From: JACNIV01 sp965370415
Lineage (GTDB): Bacteria > Cloacimonadota > Cloacimonadia > Cloacimonadales > TCS61
NCBI GenBank assembly: GCA_965370415.1
Contig: CBDUTJ010000005.1
Span: 1-64,000 of the forward strand
Reading direction: 5' to 3'
Length of the DNA: 64,000 nt
The notes below the pieces were generated by a model. That model had not been told where the DNA came from and searched no databases. It saw nothing but the letters and a program-made list of their open reading frames with translations. The position numbers were made by a program, and so were the translations under genes. This document shows positions 16,982 through 25,542 of the stretch, one piece after another; positions within the stretch are counted from its first letter, which is position 1, and each line of letters opens with the position of its first letter.

Positions 16982-17476
16982 CTACTTCTTCGTTTCCGAT
17001 TTTACTTTGGATTTACCGGGAGTTGTTTTCTTGGCTATAGGTTTTTTAGTTGTAGTTTTCTTTGCTGCGGGTTTCGCAGTAGGTTTTAATGTTTTCTTAG
17101 CTGTGATCTTTGTAGAAGTTTTTACCGTCTTTTGAGTTATGATTTTTTTTGGTTCTGCCTTTTTCACTCCTTTAATTTTCACTGTCTTTTTTGCAACAGT
17201 TTTGATTTTGATTTTGTTCTCGACTTTTGGTTTCTCAACTTTAGGCACAACTTTTTTTGTTACGGGCTTAACAGGAACTACTGTCTTAACCTGTTCTTCC
17301 TTGATTTCCTCTACCTTAACCAGGTGTGAAACCTTATTTATCATACCGCGAATTACCAGGTTATCATCATGCATCCGAGATCTGCTGATCTTGCCGAGAC
17401 CCAAAGCGATGATGGTTCTTTTCTGATCATATTTTCGACCTATGGTGCTTCTGATCTGGGTGACCTTGAGTTTCAT
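16982..17476 (-). CDS. rpmD: 50S ribosomal protein L30 with long Lys-rich C-terminal extension
   Basis: Residues 1-60 are a normal L30 (KVTQIRSTIGRKYDQKRTI, LGLGKISRSRMHDDN, RGMINKVSHLVKVEE). The protein then runs on to residue 164 with a low-complexity tail made almost only of Lys, Thr, Pro, Ala and Val (repeats like AKKTTTKKPIAKKTTPGKSK). L30 usually ends near residue 60. The frame is intact, and the start overlaps the rpsE stop by four bases (ATGA). The tail resembles histone H1-like or disordered RNA-binding tails; its role is unknown. Confidence 0.93.
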   Translation of the reverse strand: MKLKVTQIRSTIGRKYDQKRTIIALGLGKISRSRMHDDNLVIRGMINKVSHLVKVEEIKEEQVKTVVPVKPVTKKVVPKVEKPKVENKIKIKTVAKKTVKIKGVKKAEPKKIITQKTVKTSTKITAKKTLKPTAKPAAKKTTTKKPIAKKTTPGKSKVKSETKK

Positions 17477-18030
17477 TTAGTTTCCTCCTGAGATTTGACC
17501 GGAGTTTCTTCTATGCCTGTAATTTCAGCAATGGTTTTACCACGAAGTTTAGCTACCATGGCAATAGTTCTAAGTTGTTTCAGCCCATTCACAGTAGCTT
17601 TTACAACGTTTGTGGGTGTATTGGAACCTAGTGATTTGGTTAGGATACTCTCGATACCAACAGCTTCCAGGATAGCACGTGCAGGTCCACCGGCTATAAT
17701 ACCGGTACCGGGAGAAGCAGGTCTCAGCATGATTTTGCTAGCGCCAAAGCGTCCAATAATCTCATGAGGAATGGTTCCTTTCACAATAGGAACGTCAAAT
17801 AAGTTATGACCAGCTCTCTCTTTTGCTTTCCGTATAGCATCCACTATTTCATTAGCTTTCCCGATTCCAACGCCTACTTTACCTTGTTTATCTCCAACCA
17901 CTACAGTTGCGTTAAAACTGAAATTTCTACCACCCTTCACAACTTTTGCTACGCGATTTGTATCTACTATTTTTTCTACTGCGAATAATGGTTCATTAGC
18001 ACGAGGATTATTTCTTTTGTTACGTTCCAA
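17473..18030 (-). CDS. rpsE: 30S ribosomal protein S5, TTG start
   Basis: A 185-residue S5: double-stranded RNA-binding-like N domain (VVKGGRNFSFNATVVVGDKQGKVG is its core region) and C domain with PASPGTGIIAGGPARAILEA and LRTIAMVAKLRGKTI. It shapes the mRNA entry site and decoding accuracy. Start codon TTG at 18030 after AGGAGGA. Confidence 0.97.
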   Translation of the reverse strand: MERNKRNNPRANEPLFAVEKIVDTNRVAKVVKGGRNFSFNATVVVGDKQGKVGVGIGKANEIVDAIRKAKERAGHNLFDVPIVKGTIPHEIIGRFGASKIMLRPASPGTGIIAGGPARAILEAVGIESILTKSLGSNTPTNVVKATVNGLKQLRTIAMVAKLRGKTIAEITGIEETPVKSQEETK

Positions 18031-18038
18031 TCTTCCTC

Positions 18039-18413
18039 CTAGAATTCTAATCCGGCTTTACGGATGCCGTCTGCTAAGGCTTTTACTCTGCCATGATATA
18101 GATACCCACCCCGATCAAAACGAACTTTTTTGATTCCTTTTTTCAGGGCTAGTTTTCCCAGATTCTGTCCAACTTCAAAGCTCTGTTCTGTTTTTTTCTT
18201 TTTCCTATCCAGATCCAGATCTTTGGCAAGAGTAGAAAATGCAACCAGGGTCTTGCCGGTTGTATCATCTATAATCTGTGCACTGATATTGTTCAGACTT
18301 CTGAAAACAGCCAATCTAGGCATCTCAGGAGTTCCAAATATCTTTTTTCTAATCGATTTTTTTCTTCTTTGTCTTGCCAGATTTCTTTTATATGTTGCCG
18401 ATTTTTTATTCAT
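18039..18413 (-). CDS. rplR: 50S ribosomal protein L18
   Basis: A 124-residue L18 with the basic N terminus, RLAVFRSLNNISAQIIDD and the end FDRGGYLYHGRVKALADGIRKAG. It binds 5S rRNA together with L5. ATG start; eight bases upstream of rpsE. Confidence 0.97.
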   Translation of the reverse strand: MNKKSATYKRNLARQRRKKSIRKKIFGTPEMPRLAVFRSLNNISAQIIDDTTGKTLVAFSTLAKDLDLDRKKKKTEQSFEVGQNLGKLALKKGIKKVRFDRGGYLYHGRVKALADGIRKAGLEF

Positions 18414-18427
18414 GATTTCTCCTAAAC

Positions 18428-19006
18428 CTATGTAGTAGCACCTACTTTACCAGGTTTAATACGTATATATTCACCTTTGTAACGAACACCTTTACCGGTT
18501 GCATAGTTCATAGGTGGTCTACATTTTTTGATCTCAGCTGCAAATTTTCCTACATCTTCTTTGTGAATACCATGCACTATTATGTTTGCCTGAACACCAA
18601 GCGGACCTTGTTCCCTTCTGGGAACGCTTTGAGCTTCTACTTTAATTCCTTCCGGGATCTCCAGGAGAATATCGTGAGAAAAACCCACGTTCAGTTTTAG
18701 CCAGGGACCAATGACTTCAGCACCATATCCGGTTCCAATAATCTGCAATTCCTTTTTGAAGCCTTCAGTGACACCGATAACCATATTATTCAAAAGCGAT
18801 CTGGTAAGACCATGAAGAGATTTCTGTTCTTTTGTATCATTCTTTCTGTTCACGATCAGGAAACCATCTTTTTCTTGAACTGTAATACCAGAATTAACTA
18901 CATAACTGAGTTCGCCATCCTTTCCTGATACAGTAATTTTATTATTTTGAATATCAGTTTTTACACCTTCCGGAATTTTAATGGGAGCTTTACCTACTCT
19001 TGACAT
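18428..19006 (-). CDS. rplF: 50S ribosomal protein L6
   Basis: A 192-residue L6, MSRVGKAPIKIPEGV to the C-terminal KGEYIRIKPGKVGA. The signature GVRYKGEYIRIKPGK region and PRREQGPLGV are present. I place the start at 19006, where GGGGAGG precedes by about seven bases; the open frame further upstream overlaps rpsH and adds residues not found in L6. Confidence 0.97.
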   Translation of the reverse strand: MSRVGKAPIKIPEGVKTDIQNNKITVSGKDGELSYVVNSGITVQEKDGFLIVNRKNDTKEQKSLHGLTRSLLNNMVIGVTEGFKKELQIIGTGYGAEVIGPWLKLNVGFSHDILLEIPEGIKVEAQSVPRREQGPLGVQANIIVHGIHKEDVGKFAAEIKKCRPPMNYATGKGVRYKGEYIRIKPGKVGATT

Positions 19007-19019
19007 TTCAATTCCTCCC

Positions 19020-19433
19020 CTACCATACTTTACAGATATATTCGCCGCCAACTTTATGTTTGCGAGCGTCTCTATCTACCATTACACCTTTATTGGTTGA
19101 TAAAACAGCACAACCGGTATTATTGTAGACAGATGGAATATTTTTGGAATTAACATAAATACGTAATCCGGGTCTGCTAACCCTTTTAATACCGCGCAGT
19201 ACCGGTTCGCCTATGTTAGTATAACGCAAGTTGATAAAAATTCTTTTCCGGTAGATCTTTTTAGCAGCGTCCGTGTCAACCAGTTCATAACTGTTGATGA
19301 AATTTTCTTCTGCCAGTATCTTAACAATGGCTTCATTTATCTTACTGTGATATACAGTAACGGTTTTATGGTCCGCCCGATATGCGTTCCTGATCTTAGT
19401 AATAGCATCAGCGATCGGATCAGTTACACTCAT
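19020..19433 (-). CDS. rpsH: 30S ribosomal protein S8
   Basis: A 137-residue S8 (MSVTDPIADAITKIRNAYRA; SRPGLRIYVNSKNIPSVYNN; end with STNKGVMVDRDARKHKVGGE and YICKVW). It binds the central domain of 16S rRNA and in many bacteria also its own mRNA. ATG start 20 bases after rpsZ. Confidence 0.97.
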   Translation of the reverse strand: MSVTDPIADAITKIRNAYRADHKTVTVYHSKINEAIVKILAEENFINSYELVDTDAAKKIYRKRIFINLRYTNIGEPVLRGIKRVSRPGLRIYVNSKNIPSVYNNTGCAVLSTNKGVMVDRDARKHKVGGEYICKVW

Positions 19434-19453
19434 GATTTCTCCTTAGATTCTTT

Positions 19454-19639
19454 TTACCAGCTGGCTTTTTTCACGCCAGGTATCTGACCTTCACCAGCCA
19501 GTTTTCTAAAACAAATACGGCATAGTCCAAAATCTCTCATATAAGCTCTGGAACGTCCGCAAATCTTACACCGGGAGTATTTTCTGGTGGAAAATTTCGG
19601 TGTTCTTTTCTGTTTAACAACCCATGATTTCTTAGCCAA
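19454..19639 (-). CDS. rpsZ: 30S ribosomal protein S14 type Z, TTG start
   Basis: A 61-residue short S14 with the zinc ligands Cys24, Cys27, Cys40 and Cys43 (CKIC and CRIC). The short zinc type is found in many bacteria in place of the ~100-residue form. The start is TTG at 19639 behind AGGAG; lysines follow (MAKKSW). Confidence 0.97.
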   Translation of the reverse strand: MAKKSWVVKQKRTPKFSTRKYSRCKICGRSRAYMRDFGLCRICFRKLAGEGQIPGVKKASW

Positions 19640-19650
19640 AATAACTCCTT

Positions 19651-20193
19651 CTAATTTTTCTTGAACGGCATGCCAAGAGAACGAAGAAGTTCTTTTCCTT
19701 CTTCATCTGTTTCGGCAGTTGTTACTACAGTTATATCCATTCCTCGTATGGCATCGATCTTATCGTATTCGATCTCGGGGAATACTGTCTGTTCGCTTAT
19801 ACCGATCGAAAAATTCCCGCGACCATCAAATGATTTGGGAGATACTCCCCGGAAGTCACGCATTCTGGGAATAACGATAGAGATCAACCTATCAAGAAAT
19901 TCATACATGATTTCACCGCGTAGAGTAACCTTGCAACCAATAGGCATTCCTTCTCTCAGTTTGAAATTTGAGATGGATTTCTTTGCCCTGGTAATGATCG
20001 GTTTCCTACCAGTGATAAGAGTAAGATCTTTAACTGCGTTGTCCAATAACGCTTTATTCTGCGTAGCTGCACCTACTCCCATATTTATAGATATCTTTTC
20101 CAGCCTGGGAACACGATGAACATTATTGTAATCAAAGTGTTTCATCAAAGTGGAAATTACTTCTTTTTTAAATTTATCCTGTAAACGATTCAT
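19651..20193 (-). CDS. rplE: 50S ribosomal protein L5
   Basis: A 180-residue L5 (VPRLEKISINMGVGAAT; ITRAKKSISNFKLREGMPIG; MRDFRGVSPKSFDGRGNFS; GMDITVVTTA). It binds 5S rRNA and touches the P-site tRNA. ATG 20193 has AGGAG at seven bases; a TTG two codons upstream is too close to that site. Confidence 0.97.
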   Translation of the reverse strand: MNRLQDKFKKEVISTLMKHFDYNNVHRVPRLEKISINMGVGAATQNKALLDNAVKDLTLITGRKPIITRAKKSISNFKLREGMPIGCKVTLRGEIMYEFLDRLISIVIPRMRDFRGVSPKSFDGRGNFSIGISEQTVFPEIEYDKIDAIRGMDITVVTTAETDEEGKELLRSLGMPFKKN

Positions 20194-20205
20194 TCCCAAA
20201 CTCCT

Positions 20206-20547
20206 TTAGATCTCATCACCCGTTTTTATACAAACACGTATACGGGAATCGCCAACTTTTTTGAAAACAGCACGTGATACATCGTTGATCTTTGTGTTGA
20301 ATAATTTAACGTTAGAAACATGTATGGGTGCTTCTTTTTCAATGATTCCACCCTGGGGATTCTGTTGTGTAGGACGAGTATGTTTTTTAATGAAATTAAC
20401 TCTTTCCACTATCACTTTGTTCTGCGTAGGAAAAGATTTAAGAACTTTACCTTTCACACCCTTATATTTTCCGGAAATGACGACAACATTATCGCCTTTC
20501 TTAATTCTCATTTTATTACCAATTTGTTTTTTTATTTTTCTTAACAT
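20206..20547 (-). CDS. rplX: 50S ribosomal protein L24
   Basis: A 113-residue L24 with the KOW motif near the start (MRIKKGDNVVVISGKYKG) followed by KVIVERVNFIKKHTRPTQQN. The first ATG (20547) has AGGAG at a good distance and adds 12 basic residues before the conserved core; the internal Met at the core has only a weak site, so I keep the longer form. It is a 23S assembly initiator. Confidence 0.95.
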   Translation of the reverse strand: MLRKIKKQIGNKMRIKKGDNVVVISGKYKGVKGKVLKSFPTQNKVIVERVNFIKKHTRPTQQNPQGGIIEKEAPIHVSNVKLFNTKINDVSRAVFKKVGDSRIRVCIKTGDEI

Positions 20548-20556
20548 TTATAGCTC

Positions 20557-20925
20557 CTAGAGAACTTCCGGTGCGAGGGAAATTATTTTTGTAAAATGCT
20601 TATCTCTGAGTTCACGTGCAACAGGGCCAAAAATTCGTGTGGCGATCGGTTCATGTCTTTCATCGATGATCACTGCTGCATTGTCTTCGAAACGGATGTA
20701 GGTGCCATCTGCTCTACCTACTTCTTTATGTGTACGAATAATAACAGCTCTTTCCACAGCACCTTTTTTTATCTTACTGTTTGGAATTGCAGATTTAATG
20801 GCAACTACTATTACATCGCCCAGGCTCGCATATCTTCTGCCGGAACCACCCAGCACTTTTATGCATTGTGCTTTTTTGGCTCCTGAGTTATCTGCTATTG
20901 TTAATATTGTTTGAGCTTGGATCAT
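20557..20925 (-). CDS. rplN: 50S ribosomal protein L14
   Basis: A 122-residue L14: MIQAQTILTIADNSGAKKAQ, the signature AVIIRTHKEVGRADGTYIRF and the end FGPVARELRDKHFTKIISLA. It contributes to an inter-subunit bridge. ATG start, 11 bases after rpsQ. Confidence 0.98.
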   Translation of the reverse strand: MIQAQTILTIADNSGAKKAQCIKVLGGSGRRYASLGDVIVVAIKSAIPNSKIKKGAVERAVIIRTHKEVGRADGTYIRFEDNAAVIIDERHEPIATRIFGPVARELRDKHFTKIISLAPEVL

Positions 20926-20936
20926 TATCAGGCTCC

Positions 20937-21188
20937 TTATTTACTTTTTTCAATGATTTTTTCCAGTGTCCAGCGCTTGTGACGACTTAATGGTCTGCTT
21001 TCACGGATAATAACAACATCGCCGATATTGCATTCATTTTTTTCATCGTGAGCTTGGAATTTTTTATGTTTTCTTACTATTTTCTTATAAAGCGGATGTT
21101 TGAACTGGCGTTCAACTTTAACTACAATAGTCTTGTCCATTTTATCGCTTACAACCACACCTGTTTTAGTAACTTTTCTAGTTGCCAT
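20937..21188 (-). CDS. rpsQ: 30S ribosomal protein S17
   Basis: An 83-residue OB-fold S17 (TGVVVSDKMDKTIVVKVERQ; GDVVIIRESRPLSRHKRW). The ATG lies inside the end of rpmC, an 11-base overlap, which suggests translational coupling. Confidence 0.97.
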   Translation of the reverse strand: MATRKVTKTGVVVSDKMDKTIVVKVERQFKHPLYKKIVRKHKKFQAHDEKNECNIGDVVIIRESRPLSRHKRWTLEKIIEKSK

Positions 21189-21396
21189 CGTTACCTCTTA
21201 CCTTCTTTGAACTTTCTTTCTCAGTTAAAAGGGTTTTAATGCGAGCAATATCTTTTCTCACTGATTTGAGCCGCATAGGATTTTCCAGACGGTTAGTAGA
21301 TTGCTGGAACCTGAGGTTAAACATTTCTTCTCTGAAAGTCTCGAGTTGCTGATTTAATTCTTCATTGGTCATTTCGCGTAATTCAGACGTTTTCAT
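21178..21396 (-). CDS. rpmC: 50S ribosomal protein L29
   Basis: A 72-residue two-helix L29 (MKTSELREMTNEELNQQLE; EEMFNLRFQQSTNRLENP) at the exit-tunnel rim. Its ATG shares one base with the rplP stop (TAATG). Confidence 0.97.
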   Translation of the reverse strand: MKTSELREMTNEELNQQLETFREEMFNLRFQQSTNRLENPMRLKSVRKDIARIKTLLTEKESSKKVRGNDGN

Positions 21397-21812
21397 TACT
21401 CAATTCCCTCTCTCATAATTATCTTGGTCTTAATGGGCAATTTGTGTCCGGCAAGGCGTGCAGCATCTTTTGCAACATCAATTTCAACGCCTTCATATTC
21501 GAAAAGAATTCTACCAGGTTTAACAACAGCAACCCAATATTCGGGAGCACCTTTTCCTTTACCCATACGGGTCTCAGCAGGTTTTTTTGTAATCGGTTTA
21601 TCGGGAAATATCCTGATCCAGAGTTTTCCGGATCTTTTCATTTTACGTGTTATAGCAACACGAGCAGACTCTATTTGGCGGCTGGTTAACCAGCCTGGTT
21701 CCAAAGCTATTACGGCAAAGTTACCAAAATTCAGAGTACTACCTCTGTATGCCAGACCTCTTCTGCGGCCTTTTTGTCGTTTTCTAAATTTTACTTTTTT
21801 TGGTGCTAACAT
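21396..21812 (-). CDS. rplP: 50S ribosomal protein L16
   Basis: A 138-residue L16: MLAPKKVKFRKRQKGRRRG, LEPGWLTSRQIESARVAI, IRIFPDKPITKKPAETRMGK and KGAPEYWVAVVKPG. It organises the A-site tRNA region of the large subunit. ATG start. Confidence 0.98.
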   Translation of the reverse strand: MLAPKKVKFRKRQKGRRRGLAYRGSTLNFGNFAVIALEPGWLTSRQIESARVAITRKMKRSGKLWIRIFPDKPITKKPAETRMGKGKGAPEYWVAVVKPGRILFEYEGVEIDVAKDAARLAGHKLPIKTKIIMREGIE

Positions 21813-21828
21813 TTATATTACTCCCAAA

Positions 21829-22476
21829 TTAATTAAGAATATCACCTTTATAAATCCACACTTTAATACCGATAATACCATAAGTTGTATTTACTTCTGT
21901 AAGAGCGTAATCGATATCTGCACGAAGTGTATGAAGAGGTGTGCGTCCTTCATGATATCTTTCTGTTCTGGCCATTTCAACGCCACCCAACCTACCGGAA
22001 CATTGCACTTTAACGCCTTGCACACCGCTGCGCATAGCGTTTCGGATAGCAAATTTCATGACTCTTCGAAAAGAAACCCTGCGCTTTAACTGACTACCAA
22101 TCTCCTGACCGACCAGACTTGCATCCGACCAGAGATCCTTAATTTCCTGAACGTTTACAAACACGTTCTTTTCTGATTCTTTTCCTTTATTTACCAATAC
22201 GGTCAATTCGTTTCTTAGTTTCTCGATCTCAGCACCTTTCCTGCCGATAACCTGACCGGGACGGGCAGTATGAATATCAACCGTGACAGATTTGGTTTTT
22301 CGTTGTATTTGAATCCTGGAGATCATCGCTTCTTTTAATCTGTTTCTTATGTACTTCTTGATCTTGAGATCTTCATGCAGATTATTAATGTATTCTTCTT
22401 TAGTAGCAAACCAGGTAGAATCACAATGTTTATTAACGCCAATTCTATAACCTATCGGATTAACTTTCTGTCCCAA
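21829..22476 (-). CDS. rpsC: 30S ribosomal protein S3, TTG start
   Basis: A 215-residue S3: MGQKVNPIGYRIGV, the KH domain (TARPGQVIGRKGAEIEKL) and the C-terminal domain (VQCSGRLGGVEMARTERYHE, LHTLRADIDYA). It lines the mRNA entry channel. The start is TTG at 22476 after GAGGAGGAG, 17 bases inside the rplV frame. Confidence 0.97.
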   Translation of the reverse strand: MGQKVNPIGYRIGVNKHCDSTWFATKEEYINNLHEDLKIKKYIRNRLKEAMISRIQIQRKTKSVTVDIHTARPGQVIGRKGAEIEKLRNELTVLVNKGKESEKNVFVNVQEIKDLWSDASLVGQEIGSQLKRRVSFRRVMKFAIRNAMRSGVQGVKVQCSGRLGGVEMARTERYHEGRTPLHTLRADIDYALTEVNTTYGIIGIKVWIYKGDILN

Positions 22477-22825
22477 GGGTCTCCTCCTCTTTGTTTTCCA
22501 CTATCTGAAGCGTGATATGGCATGTTCTTCTTCTTATTATTGTAGCTCTTCCCTGAGCACGAGGTCTATGTCTTCTCATAATAGGTCCATCGTCAGCAAA
22601 TACATCGTTGATGAACATGTTATCTATATCAGTTTTCCCTTCTTTCATCGTTGCATTTGCAATAGCAGAATTAAGCAGCTTCTGAACATCGTGAGCAACT
22701 CTTTTCTTAGAGAAGCTCAGTATTTTTTGAGCTTCAGGCACTGCTTTGCCGCGGATCAGATCGAGAATTAGTCTCGCTTTTCGTGCTGAACCTCTTAAAT
22801 TTCTGACTCTGGCTATAGCTTCCAT
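22460..22825 (-). CDS. rplV: 50S ribosomal protein L22
   Basis: A 121-residue L22 (RNLRGSARKARLILDLIRGK; the long hairpin region ending RRHRPRAQGRATIIRRRTCH). That hairpin reaches into the exit tunnel. About ten residues extend the C terminus (VENKEEETLGTES), and the gene end overlaps rpsC by 17 bases. Confidence 0.97.
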   Translation of the reverse strand: MEAIARVRNLRGSARKARLILDLIRGKAVPEAQKILSFSKKRVAHDVQKLLNSAIANATMKEGKTDIDNMFINDVFADDGPIMRRHRPRAQGRATIIRRRTCHITLQIVENKEEETLGTES

Positions 22826-22851
22826 TATTATTAGCTCCCTTTAAAATTAAC

Positions 22852-23115
22852 TTACTTATTTACTCGATGCCCACGATAAGTACGTGTAGGAGAAAACTCT
22901 CCAAGTTTATGACCTACCATATTTTCGGAAACATACACCGGTACAAATTTACGTCCATTGTGAACGGCAAAGGTATGTTCCACGAATTTCGGTAAAATTG
23001 TAGAACGGCGGGACCAGGTTTTAATAACCTCTTTTTTATTAGCAACATTCAAAGCATCAACTTTTTTCTCCAAGTGCTTATCTACAAAAGGTCCTTTTTT
23101 TACTGAACGAGCCAT
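22852..23115 (-). CDS. rpsS: 30S ribosomal protein S19
   Basis: An 87-residue S19: MARSVKKGPFVDKHLEKKV, TWSRRSTILPKFVEHTFAVH, and GEFSPTRTYRGHRVNK at the end. It pairs with S13 in the head of the 30S subunit. ATG start, 12 bases after rplB. Confidence 0.98.
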   Translation of the reverse strand: MARSVKKGPFVDKHLEKKVDALNVANKKEVIKTWSRRSTILPKFVEHTFAVHNGRKFVPVYVSENMVGHKLGEFSPTRTYRGHRVNK

Positions 23116-23127
23116 AGTTATTCCTTT

Positions 23128-23958
23128 TTATCGCTTCTTTTTAGATTTTATTATATATTTATCGGAATATTTGTGGATCTTACGGGTCTTACCGCCTTTT
23201 GCCAGAACACCCCATGGTGATACAGGATGACCACCACCGGAAGTTTTGGCTTCTCCGCCACCCATCGGGTGATCCACCGGATTCATTGCCACACCACGAA
23301 CTGTAGGTCTGATACCCATCCAACGTTTACGTCCAGCCTTCCCAATAACGATGGAATTGTGTTCGGTATTGCCTACCTGACCGATGGTTGCATAACATTC
23401 TTTCCTGATAAAGTGAACATCGTTGGAAGGCATACGTACATGCACATAGCCGCCTTCTTTGGCAATGAGTTGACCGTAAGAACCAGCGCTACGAGCAATT
23501 TGGCCACCTTTTCCAGCTTTGAATTCTATATTGTGAATAATGGTCCCCAGAGGTATTTTATCGAGGGGTAATGCATTCCCAACTTTGATATCAGCTTTGA
23601 TTCCTGATATTACAGTGTCACCAACCTTAAGACCCAGCGGAGCAATAATGTATCTTTTTTCTCCATCCACATAATACAGTAGAGCAATACGGGAACTGCG
23701 GTTCGGATCGTATTCAATTGCGGCTACTTTTGCAGGAATGTCATATTTATTTCTTTTAAAATCTATTATCCTATATTGACGTTTGTGTCCACCACCGCGA
23801 TGACGACATGTGATACGACCATGATGATTTCTTCCTGCTTTTTTAGGTAGCGGCTTGATCAAAGACTTTTCCGGACTTGTCTTGGTTATTTCCTCGAAGG
23901 TATAACCAGTTTTAAATCTCATTGTCGGTGTTATCGGTCTATATTTCTTGATACCCAT
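23128..23958 (-). CDS. rplB: 50S ribosomal protein L2
   Basis: A 276-residue L2: MGIKKYRPITPTMRFKT, the RNA-binding core and the signature GVAMNPVDHPMGGGEAKTSG, whose His is important for peptidyl-transfer centre assembly. ATG start, 15 bases after rplW. Confidence 0.98.
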   Translation of the reverse strand: MGIKKYRPITPTMRFKTGYTFEEITKTSPEKSLIKPLPKKAGRNHHGRITCRHRGGGHKRQYRIIDFKRNKYDIPAKVAAIEYDPNRSSRIALLYYVDGEKRYIIAPLGLKVGDTVISGIKADIKVGNALPLDKIPLGTIIHNIEFKAGKGGQIARSAGSYGQLIAKEGGYVHVRMPSNDVHFIRKECYATIGQVGNTEHNSIVIGKAGRKRWMGIRPTVRGVAMNPVDHPMGGGEAKTSGGGHPVSPWGVLAKGGKTRKIHKYSDKYIIKSKKKR

Positions 23959-23973
23959 TTTGTACTCCCTTTC

Positions 23974-24261
23974 TTATGCCTCGAAATCAGCTATGGTATC
24001 GCCTGCTTTCAGTTTCACGATTGCTTTTTTCCAGTCGGCTCTTTTGCCAGTGTATCTGCCCAGTCGCTTTACTTTTCCTCTTTGGCAAATTGTATTCACG
24101 CTAAGCACATTTACATTGAATATCTTCTCGATTGCTTTTGCTATCTCGATCTTGTTTGCGTTTAAACTTACCTTGAAAGTATAGCTGTTATTTATGTTTT
24201 GTAATGAGGAAGTTTTTTCTGTGATCATCGGGGATATTACTATTTCTCTTTGATGTTTCAT
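23974..24261 (-). CDS. rplW: 50S ribosomal protein L23
   Basis: A 95-residue L23 (VISPMITEKTSSLQN at the N terminus, TFKVSLNANKIEIAKAIEKIF, then the loop RGKVKRLGRYTGKRADWKKA). It is the docking site for trigger factor and SRP. Its ATG overlaps the rplD stop by four bases (ATGA). Confidence 0.97.
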   Translation of the reverse strand: MKHQREIVISPMITEKTSSLQNINNSYTFKVSLNANKIEIAKAIEKIFNVNVLSVNTICQRGKVKRLGRYTGKRADWKKAIVKLKAGDTIADFEA

Positions 24262-24893
24262 TTTGCGAATACCTCCTTCATCTTTTCTAACGCTGCTACA
24301 GTAAGAACCAGACAGTTACATCTGAGAATTTCGTAAGCATAAATACTATCTGCTCTATCCATTGTAATATAAGGTATATTGCTGAAGGATTTTAGAATAT
24401 TGGGATCGCTGCCGTCGATAACAAGGAGTTTTCTGGACCTTTCCGGAGTAATTTTGGTAATTAGTTCTAATGCCATTTTAGTATTTGCTTTCTCAAATTT
24501 CAGATCTTCTACTATAATAACCTGTTTTTCATTTGCTCTTTCGGTAAGTGCAAGTTTCAAAGCCAGTCTTTTCTTTTTCTTGGGAATCGGTTTGTACCAG
24601 CTTTTGGATTTGGGTCCAAAAGCACGACCGCCACCAACACGTAAAGGTGTACGTCTGTTGCCGGGACGGGCATTACCGGTACCTTTCTGCCTGAAAAGTT
24701 TTCTTCCGCTGCCATGAGCGTCGGAACGACTTTGAACAGAGGCTGTTCCCTGGCGTTGATTAGCCCGATACATCTTTATTACTTCATAAAGTAAAGCCTG
24801 GGGATTTTTTGATTCAACAGCGAAAAGAGATTTGGGAAGAGTAACCTTACCAATTTCCTCGCCTTGAACCGAATATTTATTTACTTTCAACAT
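24258..24893 (-). CDS. rplD: 50S ribosomal protein L4
   Basis: A 211-residue L4 with the tunnel loop (QKGTGNARPGNRRTPLRVGG; FGPKSKSWYKPIPKKKKRLA) and the C-terminal alpha/beta domain. In enterobacteria L4 represses the S10 operon; whether it does so here is not visible. ATG start. Confidence 0.97.
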   Translation of the reverse strand: MLKVNKYSVQGEEIGKVTLPKSLFAVESKNPQALLYEVIKMYRANQRQGTASVQSRSDAHGSGRKLFRQKGTGNARPGNRRTPLRVGGGRAFGPKSKSWYKPIPKKKKRLALKLALTERANEKQVIIVEDLKFEKANTKMALELITKITPERSRKLLVIDGSDPNILKSFSNIPYITMDRADSIYAYEILRCNCLVLTVAALEKMKEVFAK

Positions 24894-24907
24894 TTATCTT
24901 CTCCCAA

Positions 24908-25531
24908 CTACAGCTCTTTTCTTAAACGAATAATGCTGTTCCTATGTCCGGGAACAGCACCTTTAACCATTACAAGATTTTTCTCAATATCAACTTTAAT
25001 AACTTTTACATTGAGAGCAGAGACCTTTTGCATACCCATATGACCGGGAAGTTTTTTCCCTTTAAATACACGGGCTGGAGTGGCACATTGTCCAATAGAA
25101 CCGGGTCCACGGAAAGATTCATGAACACCGTGTGTGGCTTTGAATCCATGATACCCATGTCGCTTCATTACACCCTGGAAGCCTTTACCTTTGGAAATTC
25201 CTGTTACTTTAAGTAGTTCGTTTTTCTTGAACATACTTACGTCAAAAACTTCGCCTTCGTTAATGTCTTTATATACTTTCAGTCGGAATTCATGCAGATA
25301 TCTATAGGGAGGGCTGTTGTGTTTTTTAAAATGACCTGCCAACGGTTTATTGATCTTCTTTTCATCGACCTCTTCATATCCCAGTTGTACGGAATCATAA
25401 CCGTGTTTCTCTTTGGTCTTACGATGAATAACCCGGCAGGGACCGGCTTGAATTACAGTAACCGGGATCATTTTCCCATTCTTACCGAATATCTGGGTCA
25501 TGCCAATTTTTTTTCCTATCAATCCTATCAT
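24908..25531 (-). CDS. rplC: 50S ribosomal protein L3
   Basis: A 207-residue L3: MIGLIGKKIGMTQIFG, the signature FKKNELLKVTGISKGKGFQG, MKRHGYHGFKATHGVHESFR and PGHMGMQKVSALN. It organises the peptidyl-transfer centre. ATG start, 11 bases after rpsJ. Confidence 0.98.
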   Translation of the reverse strand: MIGLIGKKIGMTQIFGKNGKMIPVTVIQAGPCRVIHRKTKEKHGYDSVQLGYEEVDEKKINKPLAGHFKKHNSPPYRYLHEFRLKVYKDINEGEVFDVSMFKKNELLKVTGISKGKGFQGVMKRHGYHGFKATHGVHESFRGPGSIGQCATPARVFKGKKLPGHMGMQKVSALNVKVIKVDIEKNLVMVKGAVPGHRNSIIRLRKEL

Positions 25532-25542
25532 TTCAAACTCCC

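Noticed and set aside
21424..22089. 221-codon open frame opposite rplP and rpsC
   Set aside because: Shadow of two certain ribosomal protein genes.
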